Notes: a model not told the origin generated them from the letters alone. Counted from the first letter of the stretch, positions 1-5,974 are shown. The stretch: DNA of 7,188 nt from an uncultured Alphaproteobacteria bacterium (GCA_903929895.1 CAIYWM010000980.1:1-7188), one strand, 5' to 3'. Translations and numbers: made by a program.

Positions 1-661
1 CGCCCCGCCCAAGGCTGCTGCCCCGGCTGCCAAGGCGCCGCCCGCCCCGGCAGCAGCGCCGATCGCGCCCGCCGCAGCCCCCGTCGCGCCGCCCGCGCCG
101 GCTCGGCCGTCGCATGGCTCGTCCATGCATGGCGGCCCACATGTCCCGCCACCGCGGGCCAGGTCGCCGCAGGTCGAGTTCAAGGCGGGCGATTATGTCG
201 TCTATCCGACGCATGGCGTCGGCCAGGTCCAGGGGATCGAGGACATGCCGGTGGCCGGCATGTCGCTGAAGGTGATCATCGTCACCTTCGAGGAGAACCG
301 GATGACGCTGCGCGTCCCGGTCAACAAGGCGTCCTCTTCGGGCCTGCGCAAGCTGGCCACGCAGGAGGTGATCAACGAAGCGCTGGAGGTGCTGCGCGGC
401 CGCGCGCGCATCAAGCGCACCATGTGGTCGCGCCGCGCGCAGGAATACGAACAGAAGATCAACTCGGGCGACCCGCTGGCGATCGCGGAGGTGGTGCGCG
501 ACCTGCACCGCAATGCCGGCCAGCCCGACCAGTCCTACAGCGAACGCCAGATCTACGAAGCCGCACTCGACCGGCTGGCGCGCGAACTCGCCGCCGTCGA
601 GCGGATCGACAAGGATCTCGCGACCCAGAAGCTCAACAGCGTCCTGCAGAAGGTCGCCTAG
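1..661 (+). CDS. carD: CarD/CdnL-family transcriptional regulator (5' end outside window)
   Basis: CarD/CdnL proteins bind the RNA polymerase beta subunit and stabilise open promoter complexes, mainly at housekeeping promoters. Numbering from the ATG at 125, residues 18-75 form the Tudor-like RNA polymerase-interacting domain, opening with the characteristic KAGDYVVYPTHGVGQV. Residues 76-178 are the helical DNA-contacting domain, with W101 in TMWSRR at the position of the conserved tryptophan that contacts the minor groove near the -10 element, and a typical AEVVRDLHR helix. The same frame (first full codon at base 2) stays open to the left edge and encodes 41 more residues, 31 of them Ala or Pro. 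The ATG at 125 has no Shine-Dalgarno sequence, so I treat the real start as upstream. The domain pair is of normal length; the leader is an extension. The family is clear; its regulon cannot be read from here. Confidence 0.93.
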   Translation, partial: APPKAAAPAAKAPPAPAAAPIAPAAAPVAPPAPARPSHGSSMHGGPHVPPPRARSPQVEFKAGDYVVYPTHGVGQVQGIEDMPVAGMSLKVIIVTFEENRMTLRVPVNKASSSGLRKLATQEVINEALEVLRGRARIKRTMWSRRAQEYEQKINSGDPLAIAEVVRDLHRNAGQPDQSYSERQIYEAALDRLARELAAVERIDKDLATQKLNSVLQKVA

Positions 662-684
662 GCGGTCCTGGCGAGAATGACTTG

Positions 685-722
685 AAAGGCGGCCCGACAC
701 TCCGATGTCGCGCCGCCTTTTT
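685..722 (+). terminator. Intrinsic terminator of the carD-like gene
   Basis: A 9-bp perfect outer stem (685-693 with 712-720, AAAGGCGGC/GCCGCCTTT) encloses an inner GACA/TGTC stem (696-699 with 706-709) and a 6-base loop. It ends in a run of five T (718-722). It begins 23 bp after the stop codon of the carD-like gene and fits a Rho-independent terminator. It also ends only 20 bp before the next start codon. Confidence 0.85.
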
Positions 723-742
723 CATGCCCCGCCTCCTGATCC

Positions 743-1552
743 ATGAGCAAAGTCGCCTCGATCGCCCGCCTGCGTGACGGCGGTACCACCTGGGCGCTGG
801 GTGCCCTGAAGGGCGACGATGCCGCGCTGCAGCGGCTGGGCGTCGCCCTGATGCAGCGCTGGCAACCTGGCGACCGGCTGGTCGTGCTGGGCAATATGCT
901 GGGCGCGGCCGGGAACACGCCCCGCGCGCTCGATCTCATGCTGCTGTTGCGCCGCCGCCTGCTGGCCAGGCCCGGTGCCGAGGTCGAGGATTTCGTCTTC
1001 CTGCGCGGACCGCAGGAGGAGATCTGGCACAAGGCGCTCCAGCTCCAGTTCGCCCTGGCCCCGCTCGACGTGCTCGACTGGATGTTGTCGCGCGGGCTGG
1101 ACGCCATCATCGAGGCTTATGGCCATTCAATCGCCGAGGGCCGCATCGCCAGCCGCAACGGGTCGCTCGCCATCGCCCGCTGGACCTCGGGCCTGCGCGA
1201 GCGCCAGGCCACACGCCCCGGCCACAGCGATCTGCTGAACGCCCTGTCGCGCGCGGCCCTCAGCGCCGACGGCCGTCTCGTGTTTGCCGCCACGGGCGTC
1301 GATCCGGGCCGCCCGCTCAACGGCCAGGCCGACGCCTTCTGGTGGAGCACCCAGACCGACGCGGTGCTGGACGAGGCGCTGGGCAAGGCAAACGATGGCG
1401 GCTGGCCCACCGTCAATCGAGTCGTGCGGGGCACCGGCCCGGCAAGGAACCTCGCCCAGGACAGCGGACGTGTACTGACCGTCACGCGCGACGCGCCGGC
1501 GCTGGTGGCACTCGATCCCGACGGCGCGGTGCTGGAGTGGATTGAACCCTGA
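743..1552 (+). CDS. Metallophosphoesterase-like protein lacking metal-ligand motifs (probable pseudophosphatase)
   Basis: The 269 residues follow the order of PPP-type serine/threonine phosphatases and ApaH-like enzymes, but the catalytic positions differ. The usual GDxHG reads GALKG (20-24). GDxVDRG reads GNMLGAA (50-56), directly after the intact family context PGDRLVVL. GNHE reads GPQE (89-92) within FLRGPQEE. The VHAG histidine is A183 in FAATGVDPGRPL. VVHGHTP reads VVRGTGP (227-233). The late DTG is D240-S241-G242. Scaffold residues survive while metal and acid-base ligands do not, so hydrolase activity is unlikely. A scaffold, sensor or phosphoprotein-binding role is inference. The frame is uninterrupted, so this is not an obvious decaying pseudogene. 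The ATG at 743 is the first possible start, since an in-frame TGA lies at 737-739. I see no good Shine-Dalgarno. There is no signal peptide or membrane segment, so it is probably cytosolic. It is convergent with the protease gene, 9 bp apart. Confidence 0.75.
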   Translation: MSKVASIARLRDGGTTWALGALKGDDAALQRLGVALMQRWQPGDRLVVLGNMLGAAGNTPRALDLMLLLRRRLLARPGAEVEDFVFLRGPQEEIWHKALQLQFALAPLDVLDWMLSRGLDAIIEAYGHSIAEGRIASRNGSLAIARWTSGLRERQATRPGHSDLLNALSRAALSADGRLVFAATGVDPGRPLNGQADAFWWSTQTDAVLDEALGKANDGGWPTVNRVVRGTGPARNLAQDSGRVLTVTRDAPALVALDPDGAVLEWIEP

Positions 1553-1567
1553 ACCGCTCTTTCAGGG
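1547..1567. repeat. Inverted repeat spanning two convergent stop codons
   Basis: CCCTGAA (1547-1553) and TTCAGGG (1561-1567) are perfect 7-bp inverted arms around a 7-base loop. The TGA of the upstream gene (1550-1552) lies in one arm and the TGA of the opposite-strand protease gene (1562-1564 as TCA) in the other. It may act as a bidirectional transcript-end hairpin, but no clear T-run follows on either strand, so an intrinsic terminator is only possible. Confidence 0.5.
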
Positions 1568-2977
1568 CTGGACGATCTTGATCTCGGACCGGCTGCCGAG
1601 ATCGGCCGGCATTTGAGCCGCATTGAGGACCAGCAGGCGTTCCATCCGGAAATCGGAATAGGGCATTCGTGCCGCAAGCTGCGCCGGTGTCGATCCTGCT
1701 GGCGAGACGATGCGCAGCCGGTAGGGCTGCAGCGAGGCAGCTTCCGAGGGCGTGAGGGTACGGAAGGTCCGCGCGGCCTGGACCATCGCCTCGATCTGCC
1801 GATCCTGGTCGGCGCCCTCGCTGACCAGGGCGAAGTTGCAGGCCCGGGTGCCCTGACGAATGACGATGTAGCGCGCCTGGCCGAGGCCGGTATCCGAGCC
1901 GCGCGGCCGCGCGCCGATCGCCGCCTCGTTGCCGTTGATCTCCAGGATCTGGATGTCGGTGGGCGTGGGCTTCAGCTTGTTGCGCATCCAGTCGTCGAGC
2001 GGACCGGCCACCGGCGTGGTCAGGCAGGAGAACATCATCAGGGAGCGGTCGCGATTGACGGCCAGCACCCCGTCGCTGTCGTTGAACAGCCGGAAGCCGG
2101 GCGGGACGGTGAAGCCGAGGCGCAGGGTCGGATGGAGGAACGAGCGGCCGCGGATGAAGCCCTCGCTCGGCGAATCGTCGACCGACATGCCATTGATGGC
2201 CGCGAAATAGCCCTTCTGGTTCGATTCGCCCGGCGTACCCGCCAGCGGCAGGGCAGCGATCGCGGAGGTGCGTTCGACCGGCGCGGGATGGGTCGACGCC
2301 GCACTCGGCCGGTCGCCGATGTCGGGCGCCTCGCCCATGATCTGCGCCTCGAGCGCGCTCTGCCGGCGCAGCCGGTCGATCAGGGACGCCATCGCATCGC
2401 CGCGATAGCCGGCCTTGACGATGTAGCCGAGGGCCAGCCGGTCGGCTTCGAGCTCCTGTTCGCGCGAATAGCGCCGCAGGGCGAGCAACCCGTCCTGCGC
2501 CACTGCACGGCCGACGGTGATCGAGCCGCTGGTGGCGGCGGCCTCGACCGCCGCATCGAGCACGTCCTGCCGGACGCGCGCGCGCTGCGCGGCATGACGC
2601 TGCACCAGATGGCCGAGTTCGTGGCCGATCGCGGCGGCCAGCTCGGCCTCGTTCTCGAGCAGGGCGAGCAATCCGCGCGTAACGAAGACGTAGGACTGGA
2701 CCGCATGCGCATTGGCGACCGGCGAATCGAGCACGACGAAGCGGAAGCCGCTGACGCCTGCGGCCGCGACCACGCGCTGGCCCACCCGGTCGACATAGGC
2801 CTGGAGGGCGGCGTCCTGGTTGGCCGGGCCGACGAGCTTCTCGATTTCGCGCGGGACCACGATGGTTCCGCGTCCGGTCGCCGCAGCCGCGGACGTGGAC
2901 GGCGGCGCGACAGCCGGCGCGCAGGCGACGACGCCGGCCAGCAACGCGACCAGCGCCAGAATACGGCGAATTTCCAC
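1562..2977 (-). CDS. M48-family zinc metalloprotease, lipoprotein (COG4784-like)
   Basis: A predicted zinc endopeptidase tethered to the envelope, likely acting in periplasmic protein quality control like other bacterial M48 lipoproteins (role inferred). Residues 1-18 are a short lipoprotein signal peptide ending in GVVA before C19, the predicted lipidated cysteine. The catalytic domain spans about 40-210. It has NAHAV (89-93), the zinc motif HELGH (H119, E120, H123) in IGHELGHLVQRH, and the third ligand E175 in the ELEAD motif (175-179). Residues 250-410 form a second region without a recognised motif, holding the only other cysteines (C318, C380). The tail (about 418-452) resembles a degenerate LysM repeat. 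The start is GTG at 2977, chosen because AGGAGG precedes it by 4 bases and the signal peptide begins there; no nearer ATG fits. Total length is 471. Key residues are intact, so it should be active. Confidence 0.88.
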   Translation of the reverse strand: MEIRRILALVALLAGVVACAPAVAPPSTSAAAATGRGTIVVPREIEKLVGPANQDAALQAYVDRVGQRVVAAAGVSGFRFVVLDSPVANAHAVQSYVFVTRGLLALLENEAELAAAIGHELGHLVQRHAAQRARVRQDVLDAAVEAAATSGSITVGRAVAQDGLLALRRYSREQELEADRLALGYIVKAGYRGDAMASLIDRLRRQSALEAQIMGEAPDIGDRPSAASTHPAPVERTSAIAALPLAGTPGESNQKGYFAAINGMSVDDSPSEGFIRGRSFLHPTLRLGFTVPPGFRLFNDSDGVLAVNRDRSLMMFSCLTTPVAGPLDDWMRNKLKPTPTDIQILEINGNEAAIGARPRGSDTGLGQARYIVIRQGTRACNFALVSEGADQDRQIEAMVQAARTFRTLTPSEAASLQPYRLRIVSPAGSTPAQLAARMPYSDFRMERLLVLNAAQMPADLGSRSEIKIVQP

Positions 2978-2980
2978 GGA

Positions 2981-2987
2981 TCCTCCT
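2981..2987 (-). promoter_or_regulatory. Ribosome binding site fixing the GTG start of the protease gene
   Basis: On the minus strand this reads AGGAGGA, a near-perfect Shine-Dalgarno sequence just upstream of the GTG whose first base is 2977. It supports GTG initiation over any internal ATG. Confidence 0.75.
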
Positions 2988-3000
2988 GGGACGCATCGAC

Positions 3001-3028
3001 CTTAGACGGTCGGCGGACCGGGCGGCAA
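3001..3028 (-). promoter_or_regulatory. Candidate sigma-70-type promoter for the protease gene
   Basis: On the minus strand, TTGCCG (3023-3028) and TCTAAG (3001-3006) are separated by 16 bases. Each matches 4 of 6 consensus positions. Transcription would begin near 2994, leaving a short leader holding the Shine-Dalgarno sequence. The match is weak and read by eye. Confidence 0.3.
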
Positions 3029-3088
3029 TCGTCCGCAAGGCTGGCACGGAAGCCGCCGCTATGGCACTGATGTCCCAAGGACAATCGC

Positions 3089-4099
3089 ATGCCGCGTTCA
3101 GAGACTCCGCTCCGCTCCGATCTGTTTCCCGAGATCTCGCCGTACGCCAGCGGCATGCTGGCGGTCGACGGCCGGCACACGATCTATTGGGAGCAGAGCG
3201 GCAACCCCGAGGGCGTGCCCGTCGTCTTCCTGCATGGCGGACCGGGCGCCGGCTCCGCGCCGGTCCATCGCCGATTCTTCGATCCGCAATTCTATCGCAT
3301 CGTCGTTTTCGACCAGCGCGGCTGTGGCCGCTCGATGCCGCTGGGCGAGCTGCAGGACAACACGACCGGCCATCTCGTGGCCGACATGGAGAAGCTGCGG
3401 ACGCATCTCGGCATCCCGAGCTGGCTGCTGTTCGGCGGCTCGTGGGGCAGCACGCTCGCGCTGGCCTACGGCCTCACCCATCCCGAGCGCACCACCGGCT
3501 TCATCCTGCGCGGCATCTTCCTCGGCGCGCGGCCGGAAATCGACTGGTTCCTCAGCGGCATGCGCACGATCTTCCCGGAAGCCTGGCGCGATTTCGCCGA
3601 GCACCTGCCGGCCGACGAGCGCTCCGACCTGCTGGGCAACTATTACCGCCGCCTGATCGATCGCAATCCCGACCTGCACCGTCCGGCGGCGCGTGCCTGG
3701 AGCCGCTACGAGGCGGCATGCTCGACCCTCTATCCCGCGGTGCGCGCGCCGTTCGAGACCGACCATGGCGGCTTCGCGCTCGCGCTCTCGCGCATCGAGG
3801 CCCACTACTTCGCCAACGGCACCTTCGTGCCGGAAGGCTGGCCATGGGCCGATCTCGGCCGCATCCGACACCTGCCCGGCACCATCGTTCAGGGCCGCTA
3901 CGACATCGTCTGCCCGCCGGTGACCGCCGATGCGCTGTCCCGCGCCTGGCCGGAGGCGCGCTACGTCGTCGTGCCCGATGCCGGCCACAGCGCGCTGGAA
4001 CCCGGCATCCGCGCCGCGCTCGTCAACGCCACCGAGAGCTACCGTCTGTCGACCAGCGACAGGGAACTGTTCGCGCCACGATTCCCGTGGGACGCCTGA
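3089..4099 (+). CDS. pip: Prolyl aminopeptidase (proline iminopeptidase, peptidase family S33)
   Basis: This alpha/beta-hydrolase releases N-terminal proline from peptides in the cytosol. The 336-residue protein has the full family pattern: N-terminal PYASGMLAVDGRHTIYWEQSG (split here only by length limits: residues 18-38), the oxyanion-hole HGGPG (49-53), DQRGCGRS (75-82), and the nucleophile elbow GGSWGS with S118. The acid is D272 in GRYDIVCP and the catalytic histidine is H300 in PDAGHS. A helical cap insertion (about 150-250) separates the two halves, as expected for S33 prolyl aminopeptidases. Length is close to known bacterial enzymes (about 310-330). The ATG at 3089 has AAGGA at 3077-3081, 7 bases upstream. 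There is no signal peptide. It is divergent from the protease gene (111 bp gap) and is followed 15 bp downstream by the dioxygenase gene, suggesting co-transcription. Catalytic residues are complete; the only doubt is substrate range within S33. Confidence 0.93.
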   Translation: MPRSETPLRSDLFPEISPYASGMLAVDGRHTIYWEQSGNPEGVPVVFLHGGPGAGSAPVHRRFFDPQFYRIVVFDQRGCGRSMPLGELQDNTTGHLVADMEKLRTHLGIPSWLLFGGSWGSTLALAYGLTHPERTTGFILRGIFLGARPEIDWFLSGMRTIFPEAWRDFAEHLPADERSDLLGNYYRRLIDRNPDLHRPAARAWSRYEAACSTLYPAVRAPFETDHGGFALALSRIEAHYFANGTFVPEGWPWADLGRIRHLPGTIVQGRYDIVCPPVTADALSRAWPEARYVVVPDAGHSALEPGIRAALVNATESYRLSTSDRELFAPRFPWDA

Positions 4100-4114
4100 C
4101 AAGGACTATCGATC

Positions 4115-5170
4115 ATGTCGTTCGAACTGCCGCCGGAGCAGACCGGCGCCGCCTCCTGGTACGGGCCCGAGATCGCCAAGCGCAGTGACTGGCAGATGCC
4201 GCTCAGTGCCGCCGAGGTAGCGGAAGTCGAGACCGCGACCCGCGCGCTGGTGGCCCGCGATGCCGACATCGCGGTGCTGAAGCCGCAGGATTTCCCGCTG
4301 CCGACGCTCGGCGCCAAGCTCAGGTCGCGGGTCGACGACGAGGTGCTGAACGGCCGTGGCTTCCTGCTGTTGCGCGGCCTGCCGGTCGAGCGCTGGTCGA
4401 TCCGCGACTCGGCGACGGCCTTCTTCGGCCTGGGCGCCCATCTCGGCAGCGCCCGGTCGCAGAACGGCAAGGGCCACGTGCTGGGTCACGTGCAGGATCT
4501 CGGCCTCGACGTGAACGATCCCAATGTGCGCATCTACCAGACGCACGAGCGGCAGACCTACCACACCGATTCCTGCGACATCGTCGGGCTGCTCTGCCTC
4601 AAGACCGCGAAATCCGGTGGCCTGTCGGCGCTGGTGAGCTCGACCACCATCTTCAACGAGATGCGCCGCCGCCGGCCCGACCTTCTGAAGCTGCTGTTCC
4701 AGCCGATCGCCACCGACCGGCGGGGCGAGGTGCCGGAAGGCCAGAAGCCCTTCTTCGAGATTCCCGTGTTCAACTGGCACCAAGGCTACCTGACGGCGAT
4801 CTACCAGCGCCAGTACATCGACTCGGCCCAGCGCTTTCCCGAGGCGCCGCGGCACACGCCGGAGCTGATCGAGGCCCTCGACCTGTTCGACTCACTGGCC
4901 AACGACCCCGCGCTCAACACGTTCATGGAGTTCAGGCCGGGCGACGTGCAGCTGGTTCACAACCACACGATGCTGCACGACCGCACCGGCTTCGAGGACT
5001 GGCCCGAGCCGGAGCGCCGCCGTCACCTGCTGCGCCTGTGGCTGGCCGCCGAGCGCGCCCGGCCGCTGCCCGAGATCTTCGCCCAGCGCTACGGCCAGGT
5101 GACCATCGGCGACCGCGGCGGCATCATCGTGCGCGGCACCAGGCTGCAGGCGCCCCTGCAGGCGGTTTGA
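4115..5170 (+). CDS. TauD/TfdA-family Fe(II)/2-oxoglutarate-dependent dioxygenase
   Basis: Members couple oxidation of a small substrate to 2-oxoglutarate decarboxylation at a non-haem iron. In this 351-residue protein the iron motif HxD is H150-T151-D152 in TYHTDSCD. The distal histidine is most likely H288 in NHTMLHDRTGFEDW. The 2-oxoglutarate-binding arginine should be R302 or R303 in RRRHLLRLWL. The core covers about 75-320; residues 1-75 are an N-terminal extension relative to taurine dioxygenase (about 283 residues). The conserved LHxRxxFED...RRRHLLRLWL ending is common in large, mostly uncharacterised TauD/TfdA subfamilies, so the substrate cannot be named. The ATG at 4115 is preceded by AAGGA (4101-4105). 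It follows pip by 15 bp, so the two are probably one transcription unit. No signal peptide is seen. No clear terminator separates it from grpE (73 bp gap to the grpE ATG). Confidence 0.88.
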   Translation: MSFELPPEQTGAASWYGPEIAKRSDWQMPLSAAEVAEVETATRALVARDADIAVLKPQDFPLPTLGAKLRSRVDDEVLNGRGFLLLRGLPVERWSIRDSATAFFGLGAHLGSARSQNGKGHVLGHVQDLGLDVNDPNVRIYQTHERQTYHTDSCDIVGLLCLKTAKSGGLSALVSSTTIFNEMRRRRPDLLKLLFQPIATDRRGEVPEGQKPFFEIPVFNWHQGYLTAIYQRQYIDSAQRFPEAPRHTPELIEALDLFDSLANDPALNTFMEFRPGDVQLVHNHTMLHDRTGFEDWPEPERRRHLLRLWLAAERARPLPEIFAQRYGQVTIGDRGGIIVRGTRLQAPLQAV

Positions 5171-5174
5171 CCCA

Positions 5175-5203
5175 GTTGACCCGGGCCGGGGTCGTCCCTA
5201 AGT
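5175..5203 (+). promoter_or_regulatory. Candidate heat-shock-type promoter of grpE
   Basis: GTTGACC (5175-5181) and CCCTAAGT (5196-5203) are 14 bases apart. This partly matches the enterobacterial sigma-32 layout (CTTGAAA, 11-16 bases, CCCCATNT), and TTGACC alone resembles a sigma-70 -35 element. Position before grpE makes heat-shock control plausible, but the match is imperfect and the gene may also receive read-through from the dioxygenase gene. Confidence 0.35.
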
Positions 5204-5230
5204 GAAGGCCACCTCAAGCAACCAAAATAC

Positions 5231-5237
5231 AAGGGGA
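5231..5237 (+). promoter_or_regulatory. Ribosome binding site fixing the grpE start
   Basis: AAGGGGA lies 6 bases before the ATG at 5244. An in-frame GTG at 5202 would add 14 residues (MKATSSNQNTRGHH) of no GrpE character and would overlap the candidate promoter, so the ATG is preferred. Confidence 0.75.
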
Positions 5238-5243
5238 CATCAC

Positions 5244-5846
5244 ATGGCCAGCGATCCAACCGCGGGCGGCGCCCCGGCGGATATGCCGGTCGACCCCGAC
5301 AATCTCGACATTCCGCCCCGCCCGGAAAGTACCGCCGAGTGGCAGCGCCTCGTCGAGCAGCTCCAGGCCGAGAAGGCCGACCTCCAGGACAAGCAGCTCA
5401 GGGCCCTGGCCGAGGCGCAGAACGTGCGCCGCCGGGCCCAGCAGGATGTCGAGAAGGAGCGCAAGTTCGGTGTCGAGCGCTTTGCCCGCGACGTACTTTC
5501 CGTGGCCGACAATTTCGGCCGCGCCCTGTCTGCCCTGCCGGCCGATCTCGGCGCCATGGACCCGGCTTTGCGCAACGTGATCGTCGGCATCCAGGCGACC
5601 GACCGTGAGCTGCAGTCGGTCCTGGAGCGCCACGGCGTCACCCGGATCGAGAGCCTGGGCAAGCCATTCAATGCCGAATTCCATCAGGCCATGATGGAGA
5701 TCGAAAATGCCGACGTACCGTCGGGCACCGTCGTCCAGGAGTTGATCCCGGGATACCTGATCGCCGGCCGCCTGCTGCGCGCGGCCATGGTCGCCGTGTC
5801 GAAGGGTGGCCCGGCTGCCAGCGTCGCTGCCAGCAATGAAAACTAG
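5244..5846 (+). CDS. grpE: Nucleotide exchange factor GrpE (Hsp70 cochaperone)
   Basis: GrpE forms a cytosolic homodimer that opens the DnaK nucleotide pocket to release ADP and can act as a thermosensor. The 200-residue protein has a disordered acidic/Pro-rich head (1-28) and a long charged helix (about 31-95) forming the dimeric coiled coil, including RALAEAQNVRRRAQQDVEKE. Next come a four-helix-bundle part (about 96-130, with the conserved LQSVLERHGV at 123-132) and the C-terminal beta-wing (137-188), with GKPFNAEFHQAM and VVQELIPGYLIAGRLLRAAMV. The last feature is diagnostic. In the PFDPxxHEAM signature the usual D-P is N143-A144, a mild variation. Length is typical of alphaproteobacterial GrpE. 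It lies 223 bp before dnaK, its partner. In many alphaproteobacteria hrcA precedes grpE; here a dioxygenase gene does. Confidence 0.95.
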   Translation: MASDPTAGGAPADMPVDPDNLDIPPRPESTAEWQRLVEQLQAEKADLQDKQLRALAEAQNVRRRAQQDVEKERKFGVERFARDVLSVADNFGRALSALPADLGAMDPALRNVIVGIQATDRELQSVLERHGVTRIESLGKPFNAEFHQAMMEIENADVPSGTVVQELIPGYLIAGRLLRAAMVAVSKGGPAASVAASNEN

Positions 5847-5890
5847 AGGGTTCGGCGCGCTGCCGGCCCGCCTGTCGCGAATCCGCCAGT

Positions 5891-5910
5891 AGTGCCCCAA
5901 ACGGCACTTT
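5891..5910 (+). terminator. Weak candidate terminator after grpE
   Basis: AGTGCC (5891-5896) and GGCACT (5903-5908) form a perfect 6-bp stem with a 6-base loop, ending in only three T (5908-5910). It begins 44 bp past the grpE stop. The short stem and short T-run make it a weak or leaky terminator at best. Confidence 0.4.
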
Positions 5911-5930
5911 CCAGCGGAGAATTTGGTCCT

Positions 5931-5962
5931 TAGGTCCATTGTAGGCAGCCGGATAGGACCTA
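5931..5962. repeat. Inverted repeat overlapping the dnaK promoter
   Basis: TAGGTCC (5931-5937) and GGACCTA (5956-5962) are perfect 7-bp inverted arms 18 bases apart. They flank the -35-like ATTG and overlap the -10-like CCTATATA. A further GGTCC copy at 5925-5929 lies 8 bp before the left arm. The layout would suit an operator, but no regulator is identified. Confidence 0.45.
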
Positions 5963-5966
5963 TATA
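5938..5966 (+). promoter_or_regulatory. Candidate RpoH-type promoter of dnaK
   Basis: ATTG (5938-5941), 17 bases, then CCTATATA (5959-5966) closely fits the alphaproteobacterial heat-shock consensus as I recall it (CTTG, 17-18 bases, CYTAT with a following T). It can also be read as a sigma-70 pair, TTGTAG (5939-5944), 16 bases, TATATA (5961-5966). Transcription would begin near 5973, giving a leader of about 97 bases before the dnaK ATG. Confidence 0.6.
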
Positions 5967-5974
5967 GCCCCTGT

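Noticed and set aside
2..124. Ala/Pro-coding GC-rich stretch as a non-coding DNA repeat
   Set aside because: Codons are in frame with CarD without a stop and no exact repeat unit is present, so it is better read as a low-complexity protein linker.
1613..3070. 485-codon open frame on the plus strand, antisense to the M48 protease gene
   Set aside because: The product is Arg/Gly/Asp-rich with no motif, while the opposite strand has a complete signal peptide, zinc motif and ribosome site. It is a shadow of GC-rich third positions.
3098..4102. 334-codon minus-strand frame covering pip
   Set aside because: It mirrors the pip gene in the antisense direction. Pip has all catalytic motifs and a ribosome site; the shadow has none.
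5178..5193. GACCC/GGGTC hairpin between the dioxygenase gene and grpE as a terminator
   Set aside because: The stem is only 5 bp and no T-run follows; it more likely reflects GC-rich sequence within the promoter spacer.
5202..5243. Upstream GTG start for grpE
   Set aside because: It would add 14 residues unlike GrpE and has no ribosome site, whereas the ATG at 5244 has AAGGGGA 6 bases before it.
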